From assembly GCA_963822615.1 (NCBI GenBank), contig CAWGIM010000006.1, forward strand, positions 1,178,001-1,242,000: a DNA stretch of 64,000 nucleotides. Direction: 5' to 3'. How positions within the stretch are numbered: the stretch's first letter is position 1; the number at the start of each line of letters is the position of its first letter. The notes under the pieces are model-generated. The model had not been told where the DNA came from, made no database searches, and worked only from the letters and a program-made list of their open reading frames with translations. Source of the DNA: Trebonia sp963822615 (lineage in GTDB: Bacteria; Actinomycetota; Actinomycetes; Streptosporangiales; Streptosporangiaceae). Positions 14,038 to 21,747 of this stretch are shown one piece after another. Both the position numbers and the translations under genes were made by a program.

Positions 14038-16427
14038 CCAGGCAACCCGCTTACGCGCTGCTGTCCGACGGTGCCACCGTGCTGGTCAGGCCCGCCGTCC
14101 CGGATGACCTGGCGGCCGTCCAGGCGATGCATGAGGCCATGTCGCCGGAAAGCTCCTACCTCCGGTTCTTCAGCGCCAGCCAGCTCGCGGCGGCGCGGGA
14201 GGCGGCCCGGGTCTGCCGCCAGCCCGCGCCCGAGCACGCGGCGCTGCTCGCGCTGTGCGGGGGCGAGGTCGTCGGCTGTGCCAGCTACGAGCGCGTCGGC
14301 GACTCGGACGCCGAGGTGGCGTTCGCGGTGGCGGACCGGATGCAGCACCGGGGGGTGGCCACGCTGCTGCTCGAGCACCTGGTCTCCCAGGCCCGCGACG
14401 ACGGCATCGCGGCGTTCGTGGCCGAGACGCTGCCGGAGAACCGGTCGATGCTGCGGGTGTTCGCCGACGCCGGGCTCCCGGTGCGGAACCGGAGCGAAGA
14501 GGGAGTGGTGCAAGTGACGATCCCGCTGCCGCGCGACGACACCGACAGCGCGCTTGACGCCTACCTGTCGGTGGTCGACAAGCGGGAAGGCGCGGCGGAC
14601 AGCGCCAGCCTGCGGCCCTTGCTCGCGCCGCGGTCGGTCGTGGTGATCTGCGCCGAAGGCCAGCCGGGGGAAGCGGGCCGCGCGATCCTCGACAACATCC
14701 GCACCGGCGGCTACCAGGGGCGGCTGTACGCCGTGCACCCGCACGCACGGCAACTCGGCGGCGTCCACTGCCAGCCGGCCGTCAGCGAGCTGCCGGAGGC
14801 GCCCGACCTGGCGATCATCGCGGTTCCCGCCGCCGCCGTGGCCGGCACGGCGGAGGACTGCGGAGCCCGCGGCGTACCCGCGCTGGCGGTGGTCACCGGC
14901 GGACTGGACGCCAGCGCCTGCGCCAACCTGCTCTCGGTCTGCCGCCGCCGCGGCATGCGGCTGGCCGGGCCGGGCAGCCTCGGCGTGGCCGTGCCGGCCG
15001 GCCGGCTGGACGCCACGCTCGCCGCCAGCCACCCGCTGCCCGGCATCGCCGGCCTGGTCGCGCAGTCCGGCGGCCTCGGCGTCGCCCTGGCCGATCAGCT
15101 CTCCCGGCTGGGCATCGGCATCTCCTCGTTCGCGTCGGTCGGCCGCAAGCTCGACGTGTCAGCCAACGACCTGCTGCTGTGGTGGGAGCATGACGGGATC
15201 ACCCGGATCGCCGTCTTGTCCATCGAGTCCTTCGGCAACCCCCGTAAGTTCGCGCGCACCGCGCGCCGGGTCGCCGCCACCATGCCGGTGCTCACCGTCG
15301 GCCCCGGGCAGCCGGACGATGCCGCCGCGCGGGCCCGCCGCCAGGCGCTGTTCGAGCAGGCCGGCATCATCGCCGTCACCCGGCCGGGTGAGCTGACCGA
15401 GGTCGCCGCCCTGCTCGCGACCCAGCCGGTGCCGCGCGGCGGCCGCGTCGCGATCGTCTCCAACGTCCGCGCGGCCGCTGCCCTCGCGGCCGGCGGGTTT
15501 GCCGCCCTGGGCCTGACCGTGCACCAGCCCGGCGGGATCACCCGCCGCCGCCTGCGGCCGCTGGTGCCGGAGGACGGGTCGCTCAACGGGCCGGTCGACC
15601 TGACGGCCGCGGTGAGCGGCCGGACGTTCCAGCGGGTGCTGGAACTGGTCGGGGCGGACGAAGGGGTCGACGCGGTCATCGCGATCGGCGCCTCTACCGC
15701 CGTCAGCGGTGACCTGGCCACGGCCGTCCGGCAGGCGGCGGTGCCGGTGCCGCTGGCCGCGGTGCTGGTCGACCAGGCCGAGTCGGTCCGGCTGCTGGAC
15801 AGTGGCGGCGGCCGCCGGGTACCGGCCTACGCTGCCCCCGACGCGGCGGTCGGGGCACTGGCCCGGGCCGTCGTCTACGGCCAGTGGCGGGCGGAGCCGG
15901 CCGGCCAGGTACCCGCGTTCCCCGACGCGGCGGCCGGCCCGGCGCGGGAACTCATCCGCGGGTTCCTGGCCCGGGTCCCCGGCGGCGGCTGGGCGCCGGC
16001 GGGGACGGCCGCGGCCCTGCTCGCCTGCTACGGGATGACGGTCAGGCCGGTCACCGCCGGGGGCGTCAGCGTCCGCATCGGGGTCACCGGCGAGCCGGTC
16101 TTCGGCCCGCTCGTCGTCTTCGAGCCCGACGGCGCGTCGGCCGCCGCGCCCGGCCGCCAGGCCGCCCGGCTGGTGCCGCTGACCACCACCGACGCGGACA
16201 CGCTGGTCAGCCTGGGGCGCGGCCGGCCGGGCCTGACCGAAGCCGCCCTGGACGGGCTGCGCGACCTGCTGCTGCGGGTGGCCCGGCTGGCCGAGGACCT
16301 GCCGGAGGTCAGTGAGCTCAGCCTCGACCCGGTGGTGGCCGGCCCTGACGGTGCCTTCATCGCCGGCGCCCGGGTGCGGGTGGTGCCGTGCGAGCACCAG
16401 GACCCGTTCCTCCGGCGCCTGCGCTGA
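14034..16427 (+). CDS. GNAT acetyltransferase fused to a degenerate ADP-forming acyl-CoA synthetase-like region
   Basis: A protein of 797 residues. Residues 10-165 form a GNAT domain (acetyl-CoA loop MQHRGVATLLLEHLV). Then come a CoA-binding Rossmann domain (about 185-320, LLAPRSVVVICAEGQPGEAG), succinyl-CoA-ligase-like domains (about 345-560, LVAQSGGLGVALADQLSRLG) and a shortened ATP-grasp piece at the end. Relatives of this architecture are protein lysine acetyltransferases of PatA type. Here the phosphohistidine segment expected between MPVLTVGPG and FEQAGIIAV is missing, the nucleotide loop normally rich in Gly reads SNVRAAAALAAG, and the ATP-grasp lacks its first half. So the ligase part is probably a sensor, not an enzyme. 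ATG at 14034 chosen by domain start. Confidence 0.8.
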   Translation: MTRQPAYALLSDGATVLVRPAVPDDLAAVQAMHEAMSPESSYLRFFSASQLAAAREAARVCRQPAPEHAALLALCGGEVVGCASYERVGDSDAEVAFAVADRMQHRGVATLLLEHLVSQARDDGIAAFVAETLPENRSMLRVFADAGLPVRNRSEEGVVQVTIPLPRDDTDSALDAYLSVVDKREGAADSASLRPLLAPRSVVVICAEGQPGEAGRAILDNIRTGGYQGRLYAVHPHARQLGGVHCQPAVSELPEAPDLAIIAVPAAAVAGTAEDCGARGVPALAVVTGGLDASACANLLSVCRRRGMRLAGPGSLGVAVPAGRLDATLAASHPLPGIAGLVAQSGGLGVALADQLSRLGIGISSFASVGRKLDVSANDLLLWWEHDGITRIAVLSIESFGNPRKFARTARRVAATMPVLTVGPGQPDDAAARARRQALFEQAGIIAVTRPGELTEVAALLATQPVPRGGRVAIVSNVRAAAALAAGGFAALGLTVHQPGGITRRRLRPLVPEDGSLNGPVDLTAAVSGRTFQRVLELVGADEGVDAVIAIGASTAVSGDLATAVRQAAVPVPLAAVLVDQAESVRLLDSGGGRRVPAYAAPDAAVGALARAVVYGQWRAEPAGQVPAFPDAAAGPARELIRGFLARVPGGGWAPAGTAAALLACYGMTVRPVTAGGVSVRIGVTGEPVFGPLVVFEPDGASAAAPGRQAARLVPLTTTDADTLVSLGRGRPGLTEAALDGLRDLLLRVARLAEDLPEVSELSLDPVVAGPDGAFIAGARVRVVPCEHQDPFLRRLR

Positions 16428-16435
16428 TGCCGGGC

Positions 16436-16503
16436 GGCGGGCGTCAGGCCCGCCGGCCGGGGCCGGGAACGCCGGACAGCCGGACGCGGCCTCGCGTCCG
16501 GCT
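16436..16503. terminator. Tandem hairpins between convergent genes
   Basis: Two perfect stems lie between the GNAT fusion gene and the convergent CBS-BON gene: GGCGGGC-GTCAG-GCCCGCC at 16436-16454 and AGCCGGACGCG-GCCT-CGCGTCCGGCT at 16478-16503 (11-base stem, 4-base loop). No U-tract, as usual in high-GC actinomycetes. Probably a bidirectional terminator. Confidence 0.65.
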
Positions 16504-16538
16504 GATGGTGATCGCGGGCGGCCTCGCCCGTCCCCCGG

Positions 16539-17228
16539 TCAGTCGACCGGGAAGCTGGCCAGGACATCGAGGCCCCGCGGGCGGGGAAGCGGGTAGTCGA
16601 GGCGGTCGCGGACCGCCACCACGCCCTCCACGTGCCGGGCCTGGCGGACGATCTGGTATCCCTGCCCGGCCGCCAGCGGCCGGCCGAAGATGGTGGCCAC
16701 GCCGGCTCGCACGCTCACGTCGAACGGCCGGTGCTCCGCGTGCGCCTCGCCCGCGAAGATGCTCCGCCTGATCTCCTCGGCGATGTCGGCGTCGGTCCGG
16801 CTGTAAACGGCGAGCACGTCAGCCCGGCTGACGATGCCGGCCAGGTGACCGCCGGAGTCGGTGACCGGCAGGCGCTTGACGTTGCGCTTGTACATGAGCC
16901 GGGCGGCCTGCTCGGCGGTGTCCTCGGCCGACACGGTCACCACCGGCGACGTCATCAGGTCGCCCGCCGTGACCGCGTGCGCCTTCTCGAGCTGGTGCCT
17001 GGGCAGGATCCCGGTGATGCCGCGCATGTCGTCGTCGCCGATGCCGAGGGCCAGCTTCGCCAGCAGGTCCGACTCGGAGACCACGCCGATCACCCGCGAC
17101 TCGGCGTCGACGACCGGGAACGCGCTGACCCGGTGCTTGCGCAGGGCGGCGGCGATCTCCTCGAAAGGCGTGTCCTTCGCGACCGAGATGACGTCGACGG
17201 TCATCACGTCCTTGACGGTGGCGTTCAT
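16539..17228 (-). CDS. CBS domain pair plus BON domain protein
   Basis: A protein of 229 residues, paralogous to those at 9045 and 19179. CBS 1: TVKDVMTVDVISVAKDTPFE to SESDLLAKLA; CBS 2: DLMTSPVVTVSAEDTAEQAA to SRADVLAVYSRTD; BON-like tail FDVSVRAGVATIFGRPL and VEGVVAVRDRLDYP. The BON core is more divergent than in the other copies (no TLEG). ATG at 17228 chosen by the domain start and GAAGGAGACGAAGACTG leader. The divergent gap to the PPOX gene at 17421 carries two DevR-like boxes. Likely the same type of adenosyl-ligand sensor. Confidence 0.85.
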   Translation of the reverse strand: MNATVKDVMTVDVISVAKDTPFEEIAAALRKHRVSAFPVVDAESRVIGVVSESDLLAKLALGIGDDDMRGITGILPRHQLEKAHAVTAGDLMTSPVVTVSAEDTAEQAARLMYKRNVKRLPVTDSGGHLAGIVSRADVLAVYSRTDADIAEEIRRSIFAGEAHAEHRPFDVSVRAGVATIFGRPLAAGQGYQIVRQARHVEGVVAVRDRLDYPLPRPRGLDVLASFPVD

Positions 17229-17302
17229 CAGTCTTCGTCTCCTTCGCTGCGGGTCAGCATGACCTTTGCTGCCAGCCTGGCCGGGATCGGCCGCGGGCGG
17301 CA

Positions 17303-17338
17303 GGGGCCGAAGGTCCCGGGAAAGGGGCAGAAGGTCTG
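17303..17338. promoter_or_regulatory. DevR/DosR-like boxes in the CBS-BON/PPOX divergent promoter
   Basis: GGGGCCGAAGGTCCC at 17303-17317 (reverse GGGACCTTCGGCCCC, the best example of the motif) and GGGGCAGAAGGTCTG at 17324-17338. Their starts are 21 bases apart, two helical turns, so two dimers could sit on one DNA face. Confidence 0.65.
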
Positions 17339-17420
17339 CTGCCCCGGCCCGGCCCGGATGGCTACGGTCATAGGGAGGCCAAACAGGGCCGGAAGCACCG
17401 TCCCAGGAAGGAGCACCGCG

Positions 17421-17840
17421 ATGGCTGACCGCGTATTCGAAGAGCTTGCCGAGGACGAGTGCCTGACGCTGATAGCGCCGGGCGGAATCGGCCGGATTGC
17501 CTACGTGGGCCGGTTCGGGCCGGTCGTGCTGCCGGTCAACTACCTGCTGCGGGACGGGGCGATCGTGTTCCGCACGGCGGAGCACGGCCCGCTCGACGAG
17601 GACTTGCGGACCGGGATCACCGGCGCCGACTACAAGGTGGCGTTCGAGATCGACGAGATCGACCCGGTGGCCCGGCGGGGCTGGAGCGTGCTCGTCCAGG
17701 GCCCGGCTCACCACGTCACCGAGGATCAGCAGGACGCGGCCGACGGCACGCGGGTCGAGCCCTGGGCACCGGGTGACCGTGAGCTGTCGGTCCGGATCAT
17801 CCCGTCCCGTATCACCGGCCGCCGCGTCGGCGCGGCCTGA
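17421..17840 (+). CDS. PPOX-family flavin-binding-like protein (stress-island type)
   Basis: A 139-residue relative of the proteins at 10402 and 12735: FEELAEDECLTLIAPGGIGR, VVLPVNYLLRDGAIVFRT, YKVAFEIDEID, GWSVLVQGPAHHV and a final RIIPSRITGRRV. AGGAAGGAG precedes the ATG. Single gene followed by a strong hairpin terminator. Divergent from the CBS-BON gene and next to DevR-like boxes. Probably binds flavin or a related cofactor; no catalytic role is proven for this short group. Confidence 0.8.
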   Translation: MADRVFEELAEDECLTLIAPGGIGRIAYVGRFGPVVLPVNYLLRDGAIVFRTAEHGPLDEDLRTGITGADYKVAFEIDEIDPVARRGWSVLVQGPAHHVTEDQQDAADGTRVEPWAPGDRELSVRIIPSRITGRRVGAA

Positions 17841-17865
17841 CCAAACCAAGGCAATAAGGCAATGA

Positions 17866-17901
17866 GGAACGGGTGCGGCTTACTGTGGCCGCACCCGTTC
17901 C
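17866..17901. terminator. Strong bidirectional hairpin terminator
   Basis: Perfect 14-base stem GGAACGGGTGCGGC / GCCGCACCCGTTCC with an 8-base loop TTACTGTG, between the convergent PPOX gene (end 17840) and the Rv1733c-like gene (end 17931). Confidence 0.85.
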
Positions 17902-17930
17902 CCGTTCCCGGTGCTGGGCTGGCCTCGCGG

Positions 17931-18539
17931 CTAAGCGCGGGTTGTCCAGCGCGGGCCGGTCGCCTGCCAGTCGGCGTCCCAGGCGGCCATCCGGCGGCGG
18001 CTGAGCGACAGGCGGGTGAGCAGGCCGGCCAGGGCGACGACCAGCGTGACGGCGGCCGCCCCGGTTGCCTGGCCGAGCAGGGTCAGGGACGCCACCTGCG
18101 AGTCACTGAGCGGGTGGGAGACGAGCTGGCCGGTCCAGGTGGTCCACACGCGCAGCGTCGAGCCCGCGCGGGTACCGACCGAAGCGGGCAGCTCGCCCGT
18201 CACCACCGTGCCGTCCGGGGCCGTCCAGCGGGACTGCGTGATCGCGGCCGGGTCCCAGTAGCCAACCTTCGAGTCGGCCGGCACGGCCAGGATGACGGCC
18301 GTCACCTGGCGCCGGGACGCGGACTGGGCGAGCTCGGTCCGCTGGGCGGCCGCGTGCGCCCACGCTCCCGATGCCAGCGCGGCTAGCGGCGCGCCGGCCA
18401 GGAACACCAGCAGGAGCAGGATCAGCGTGACGGTCTCCGCCCGGTCGGACGCGCGCCGCAGCGGGTTGCGGTCGAGCCGGCGCCCGCGGGCCAGCCTGCT
18501 CAGGTACGTCACATCGCGCACGCGCTGCCTGCTGTCCAT
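17931..18539 (-). CDS. Rv1733c-like two-helix membrane protein
   Basis: A 202-residue paralogue of the protein at 12087. Shared: RRLDRNPLRRASDRAETV, first membrane helix about residues 38-60 (LILLLLVFLAGAPLAALASG), SRWTAPDGTVVTGELPAS in the extracytoplasmic part, second helix about 153-175, and a tail RRRMAAWDADWQATGPRW. The family includes the DosR-regulon membrane protein Rv1733c; function unknown. It is divergent from uspA at 18709, and one DevR-like box lies between them. Confidence 0.8.
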   Translation of the reverse strand: MDSRQRVRDVTYLSRLARGRRLDRNPLRRASDRAETVTLILLLLVFLAGAPLAALASGAWAHAAAQRTELAQSASRRQVTAVILAVPADSKVGYWDPAAITQSRWTAPDGTVVTGELPASVGTRAGSTLRVWTTWTGQLVSHPLSDSQVASLTLLGQATGAAAVTLVVALAGLLTRLSLSRRRMAAWDADWQATGPRWTTRA

Positions 18540-18628
18540 TGGCTTACCTCGCCTAGCCGGTACCGGTTACCGGTCCAGCTTCCCGCCGCCGAAGGCGGCC
18601 CGGCAGGGCCAGAGCGCCCGCCCCGCCC

Positions 18629-18643
18629 GGGACCTTCGCCTCT
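18629..18643. promoter_or_regulatory. DevR/DosR-like box in the Rv1733c-like/uspA divergent promoter
   Basis: GGGACCTTCGCCTCT matches the first ten bases of the island motif GGGACCTTCGGCCCC exactly. It lies 66 bases before the uspA start and about 90 before the divergent membrane-protein start. Confidence 0.6.
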
Positions 18644-18708
18644 GCCCGCTGGCCGGCCCGGCGCGTAGCGTCCTGGATAAAGACACTGGTCAGCCCGAGG
18701 AGAGCAAG

Positions 18709-19152
18709 ATGCCAGGAATCATCGTCGGTATCGACGGCTCTGACCGCTCCCGCCCCGCCCTGGAATGGGCCATCAACGAGGCGGCCGTCCGCCAGGCGCC
18801 GCTCACCGTGTTCACCGTCCACCAGGCGGTGGCGAGCGCCTGGACCGGCGCCCCCGTCGCCTCCCCGGGTGACCAGGAACTGATCAGCCAGGCCCGCACG
18901 CTGGCCCAGCGGGAGACGGACGCCGCCCTGGACAAGCGCGCCGCCGGGTCCCGGCCCACGTCGGTCACGGTGCAGGCGGCCAACGGCCTGCCCGCCGAAA
19001 CGCTCCTGGAGGCGGCCGCCGACGCGGACCTGCTGGTCGTCGGCTCGCGCGGCGCCGGAGGGTTCAAGCGGCTGCTGCTCGGCTCGGTCAGCACCCAGGT
19101 CACTCACCATGCCCAGTGCCCCGTCGTGATCATCCCTTCCGGCGACGCCTGA
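18709..19152 (+). CDS. Universal stress protein UspA family
   Basis: A single-domain Usp of 147 residues: IIVGIDGSDRSRPALEWAIN at the start and VVGSRGAGGFKRLLLGSVST as the ATP-binding loop. A GAGGAGAGCAAG ribosome site precedes the ATG. It is followed 26 bases later by a CBS-BON gene, the same uspA then CBS-BON order as at 10185-9045. A DevR-like box lies upstream. Paralogue of 9745 and of the broken copy at 13471. Confidence 0.9.
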   Translation: MPGIIVGIDGSDRSRPALEWAINEAAVRQAPLTVFTVHQAVASAWTGAPVASPGDQELISQARTLAQRETDAALDKRAAGSRPTSVTVQAANGLPAETLLEAAADADLLVVGSRGAGGFKRLLLGSVSTQVTHHAQCPVVIIPSGDA

Positions 19153-19178
19153 GGGGCAACCGAACAGGAGGCACCGCC

Positions 19179-19829
19179 ATGAGGTCCGCTGTCAAGGACG
19201 TTATGAGCACGCACGTGATCGCCGTCAGGCCGTACGCCTCGTACAAGGAGATGGCGGTCATGATGCACGACCAGCGGGTCAGCGCGTTCCCCGTGGTCGA
19301 CGACAGCGGCAAGGTGATCGGCGTCGTCTCCGAGACCGACCTGCTGACCAAGGAGGCGCTCGAGGGCACCGTGCCCAGCACGCTCAAGGACATGGCCGGG
19401 CAGCAGGTGCGGACCCAGGTGACCGGGGTCACCGCGGCCGAGCTGATGACCAGTCCCGTCATCACCATCGGCCCGGACGAGCCGGTCAGCCACGCGGCCC
19501 GGCTGATGTTCAACTTCCGGGTCAAGCGGCTCCCGGTGACCAGCCCGGACGGCACCCTGATCGGCATCGTGACCCGCTCCGACCTGCTGAGCGTGTACCG
19601 GCGGACCGACGAGGACATCGCCCAGCAGGTCAGTGAGGACCTGCGGGACGCCGCCGGCCTGCCCAGCCCCGGCCAGTTCACCGTCACCGTCAAGAACGGC
19701 ATCGTCACCATCGAGGGCACACCGGAGACGGCCGGGTCCGGGCTGGACATCGTCGGCGCCATCCGGCACATGGAAGGAGTCGTCGCGGTGCGCGACCGGC
19801 TCTCCTACCCGGCCGGCGCTGCGGGCTGA
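19179..19829 (+). CDS. CBS domain pair plus BON domain protein
   Basis: A 216-residue protein with CBS 1 (AVKDVMSTHVIAVRPYASYK to SETDLLTKEA), CBS 2 (ELMTSPVITIGPDEPVSHAA to TRSDLLSVYRRTD) and a BON-like end (FTVTVKNGIVTIEGTPETA, MEGVVAVRDRLSYP). It is closest to the copy at 9045. AGGAGGCACCGCC precedes the ATG. Co-transcribed with the uspA before it. Its last 25 bases overlap the convergent LLM oxidoreductase gene. Confidence 0.85.
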   Translation: MRSAVKDVMSTHVIAVRPYASYKEMAVMMHDQRVSAFPVVDDSGKVIGVVSETDLLTKEALEGTVPSTLKDMAGQQVRTQVTGVTAAELMTSPVITIGPDEPVSHAARLMFNFRVKRLPVTSPDGTLIGIVTRSDLLSVYRRTDEDIAQQVSEDLRDAAGLPSPGQFTVTVKNGIVTIEGTPETAGSGLDIVGAIRHMEGVVAVRDRLSYPAGAAG

Positions 19830-20794
19830 GCGGCCGGGGCGAGGGCGCGCAGCGGTGCGGCCAGCTCGGCCGCGAAGAAGTCCATGAAGCCGTCCGGGTC
19901 GGGGCCCGCGTTCATGGCCACCAGGTGGTCGAAGCCCGCGTCGGCGAACCGCCGGGCCAGCTCAAGATGGCGCTTGGGGTCGGGGCCGCAAGCGAACTGG
20001 TCGCGCACCTGGTCGGGCGTGACCAGGGCGGTGACCGCCTCGAAGTTAACCGGGTTGGGCAGCTCCGCCATGACCTTCCAGCCGGCCAGGGCGAAGCTGT
20101 TCTTCTCCATGACCGCCCGGACCGCGCTGCCCTCGTCCGGCGCCCACGCCAGCGGCACCTCGCCGTAGGCGGGACCGTGGCCGCCGAGGGCGTGCCAGGC
20201 GCGGACCAGGGCGCTGTCCGGCTCGACGGCGAACAGGCCGTCGCCGAGATCGGCCGCGATCTTGGCCGACTCCGGGCCGCTGGCCGCCACCGCGATCACC
20301 GGGAGCTTCTCCGGCAGGTCGAATACCCGGGCGTCCTCCAGGCGGAGGTACTTGCCGTCAAAGGAGCGGTAACCGCCCTGCCACAGCAGCCGGATGATCT
20401 CCAGCGCCTCCCGGAACCGCTCGTGCCGGACCCGCCGGGCGGGAAACCCCTCCCCCGTTATGTGCTCGTTGAGCCGTTCCCCGGCCCCCACCCCGAGGGT
20501 GAAGCGCCCGTCGGAGATGATCGCCAGGGTCGCCGCCGCCTGCGCGATGATCGCCGGGTGGTAGCGCATCGAGGGGCAGGTGACCCCGGTGACCAGGCCG
20601 ATCCGCTCGGTCTTCATCGCGATCGCCGACAGCAGGCTCCAGGTGAAGGCGCTGTGCCCCTGGGCCTCCACCCACGGGTGGTAGTGATCGCTCATCTCAA
20701 CGAAGTCGAAGCCCGCCCGCTCAGCCAGGACGGCCTGGCGTATCAGCTCCTTGGGGGCGAACCCCTCGGTCGCGAGCTTGTACCCGATCCGCAC
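19805..20794 (-). CDS. F420-dependent LLM-class oxidoreductase (G6PDH-like group)
   Basis: A luciferase-like TIM barrel of about 329 residues. It starts RIGYKLATEGFAPKELIRQA and has MSDHYHPWVEAQGHSAFTWS, GLVTGVTCPSMRYHPAIIAQ, GERLNEHITGEGFP and RHERFREALEIIRLLW, all typical of the F420-dependent glucose-6-phosphate dehydrogenase-like subfamily. The substrate need not be G6P. GTG at 20794 chosen as six bases from GAGGGGAGAGG and matching the family N terminus; an earlier GTG at 20800 touches that site. It lies after the carotenoid cluster on the same strand, 85 bases behind the MerR gene. Confidence 0.85.
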   Translation of the reverse strand: MRIGYKLATEGFAPKELIRQAVLAERAGFDFVEMSDHYHPWVEAQGHSAFTWSLLSAIAMKTERIGLVTGVTCPSMRYHPAIIAQAAATLAIISDGRFTLGVGAGERLNEHITGEGFPARRVRHERFREALEIIRLLWQGGYRSFDGKYLRLEDARVFDLPEKLPVIAVAASGPESAKIAADLGDGLFAVEPDSALVRAWHALGGHGPAYGEVPLAWAPDEGSAVRAVMEKNSFALAGWKVMAELPNPVNFEAVTALVTPDQVRDQFACGPDPKRHLELARRFADAGFDHLVAMNAGPDPDGFMDFFAAELAAPLRALAPAAQPAAPAG

Positions 20795-20879
20795 TGGCAC
20801 CCTCTCCCCTCGCACCTGCGGTTACCGCTGCTAGCGCACCCGGATACCCGGGGCGGGCGAGGGCAAACCGAAGCGCCGG

Positions 20880-21740
20880 TTACGGCCCCGGGTCGCTGGC
20901 CAGCAGTTCCAGCGCCCCCCGCAAGCTGGTGACCAGCCGGGCACCGGACAGCCGGCGGTCATCCCAGCCGGGCCCGGCCGCCACCAGGCGCACCGGGAAA
21001 CGCGACAGCGCGCGCAGCGCGCCGACGGCGGCGGTGTCCGCGCGCTGCGCCCACAAGACGACCGCGGCGGGCCGGGCCTCCCGCACCGCCTGCTCGATGC
21101 TGCGGGCCGGGGTGGCCGCGCCCAGCATCCGGCTGGGCCGGCCCAGCGCGGCCAGCGCGGCCGCCAGCACCGCCAGCGGCAGCGTGTGCTGCTCGCCCGC
21201 GGTGCAGGCGAGCACGGTCAGCGGCGCGCCGGGCGCGGCCGGGGGGTGCGGCAGCCGGTGCAGGGCGCCGATCAGCGCCCAGGACAGGACGTGCTCGGCG
21301 GCGATGAGCGCGGGCTCGTCCCGGGGGAACGAGTCAACCGACAGCAGCGCCGGGCAGCACACCAGCTCCCAGGCGTCCACCACCCCGTGCCGGGCCAGCA
21401 GCGCGTCCAGCAGGCGGTCGCAGCGCGCGGTGTCAACCGCGCGGGCCGCCTCGATGAGGCTGGCCTGGTCGCGGGCGGCCGGGGCGGCCGGCGGGGGCGA
21501 CGCCCGCTCTCCCCGCACCACCCGGGCCGCCTCGGAGGCGAGCATGCCCGCCTTGACCAGTTCGAGCATGCGCCGCAGGCGGGCGATGTCCTGCGCCTGG
21601 TAGCGACGGTAGCGGCCCGGCTGCGCGCCCGGCGGGCTCAGGCCGTAGCGGCGGTGCCAGGTGCGCAGCGTCGACTCGGAGATCCCGAGCTCACTGGCAA
21701 CCTGTCCGGCCGTCCAGGCCGGCTCTGGCGGGGGCTGCAC
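20880..21740 (-). CDS. litR: MerR-family regulator with B12-binding-like domain (LitR/CarH-like)
   Basis: A 286-residue regulator. Residues 10-75: MerR helix-turn-helix (TAGQVASELGISESTLRTWH, RRYQAQDIARLRRMLELV). Residues 90-165: helical domain with AAEH at 147-150, the position of the EH pair that covers cobalamin in CarH; the tryptophan normally ten residues before is absent. Residues 172-280: Rossmann-like domain with AGEQHTLPLAVLAAAL, where His185 stands for the lower cobalt ligand. CarH/LitR proteins use adenosylcobalamin as a light sensor to repress carotenoid genes. It lies at the end of the crt cluster, seven bases after the Rieske gene, fitting that role. Confidence 0.8.
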   Translation of the reverse strand: MQPPPEPAWTAGQVASELGISESTLRTWHRRYGLSPPGAQPGRYRRYQAQDIARLRRMLELVKAGMLASEAARVVRGERASPPPAAPAARDQASLIEAARAVDTARCDRLLDALLARHGVVDAWELVCCPALLSVDSFPRDEPALIAAEHVLSWALIGALHRLPHPPAAPGAPLTVLACTAGEQHTLPLAVLAAALAALGRPSRMLGAATPARSIEQAVREARPAAVVLWAQRADTAAVGALRALSRFPVRLVAAGPGWDDRRLSGARLVTSLRGALELLASDPGP

Positions 21741-21747
21741 CGCGCCC

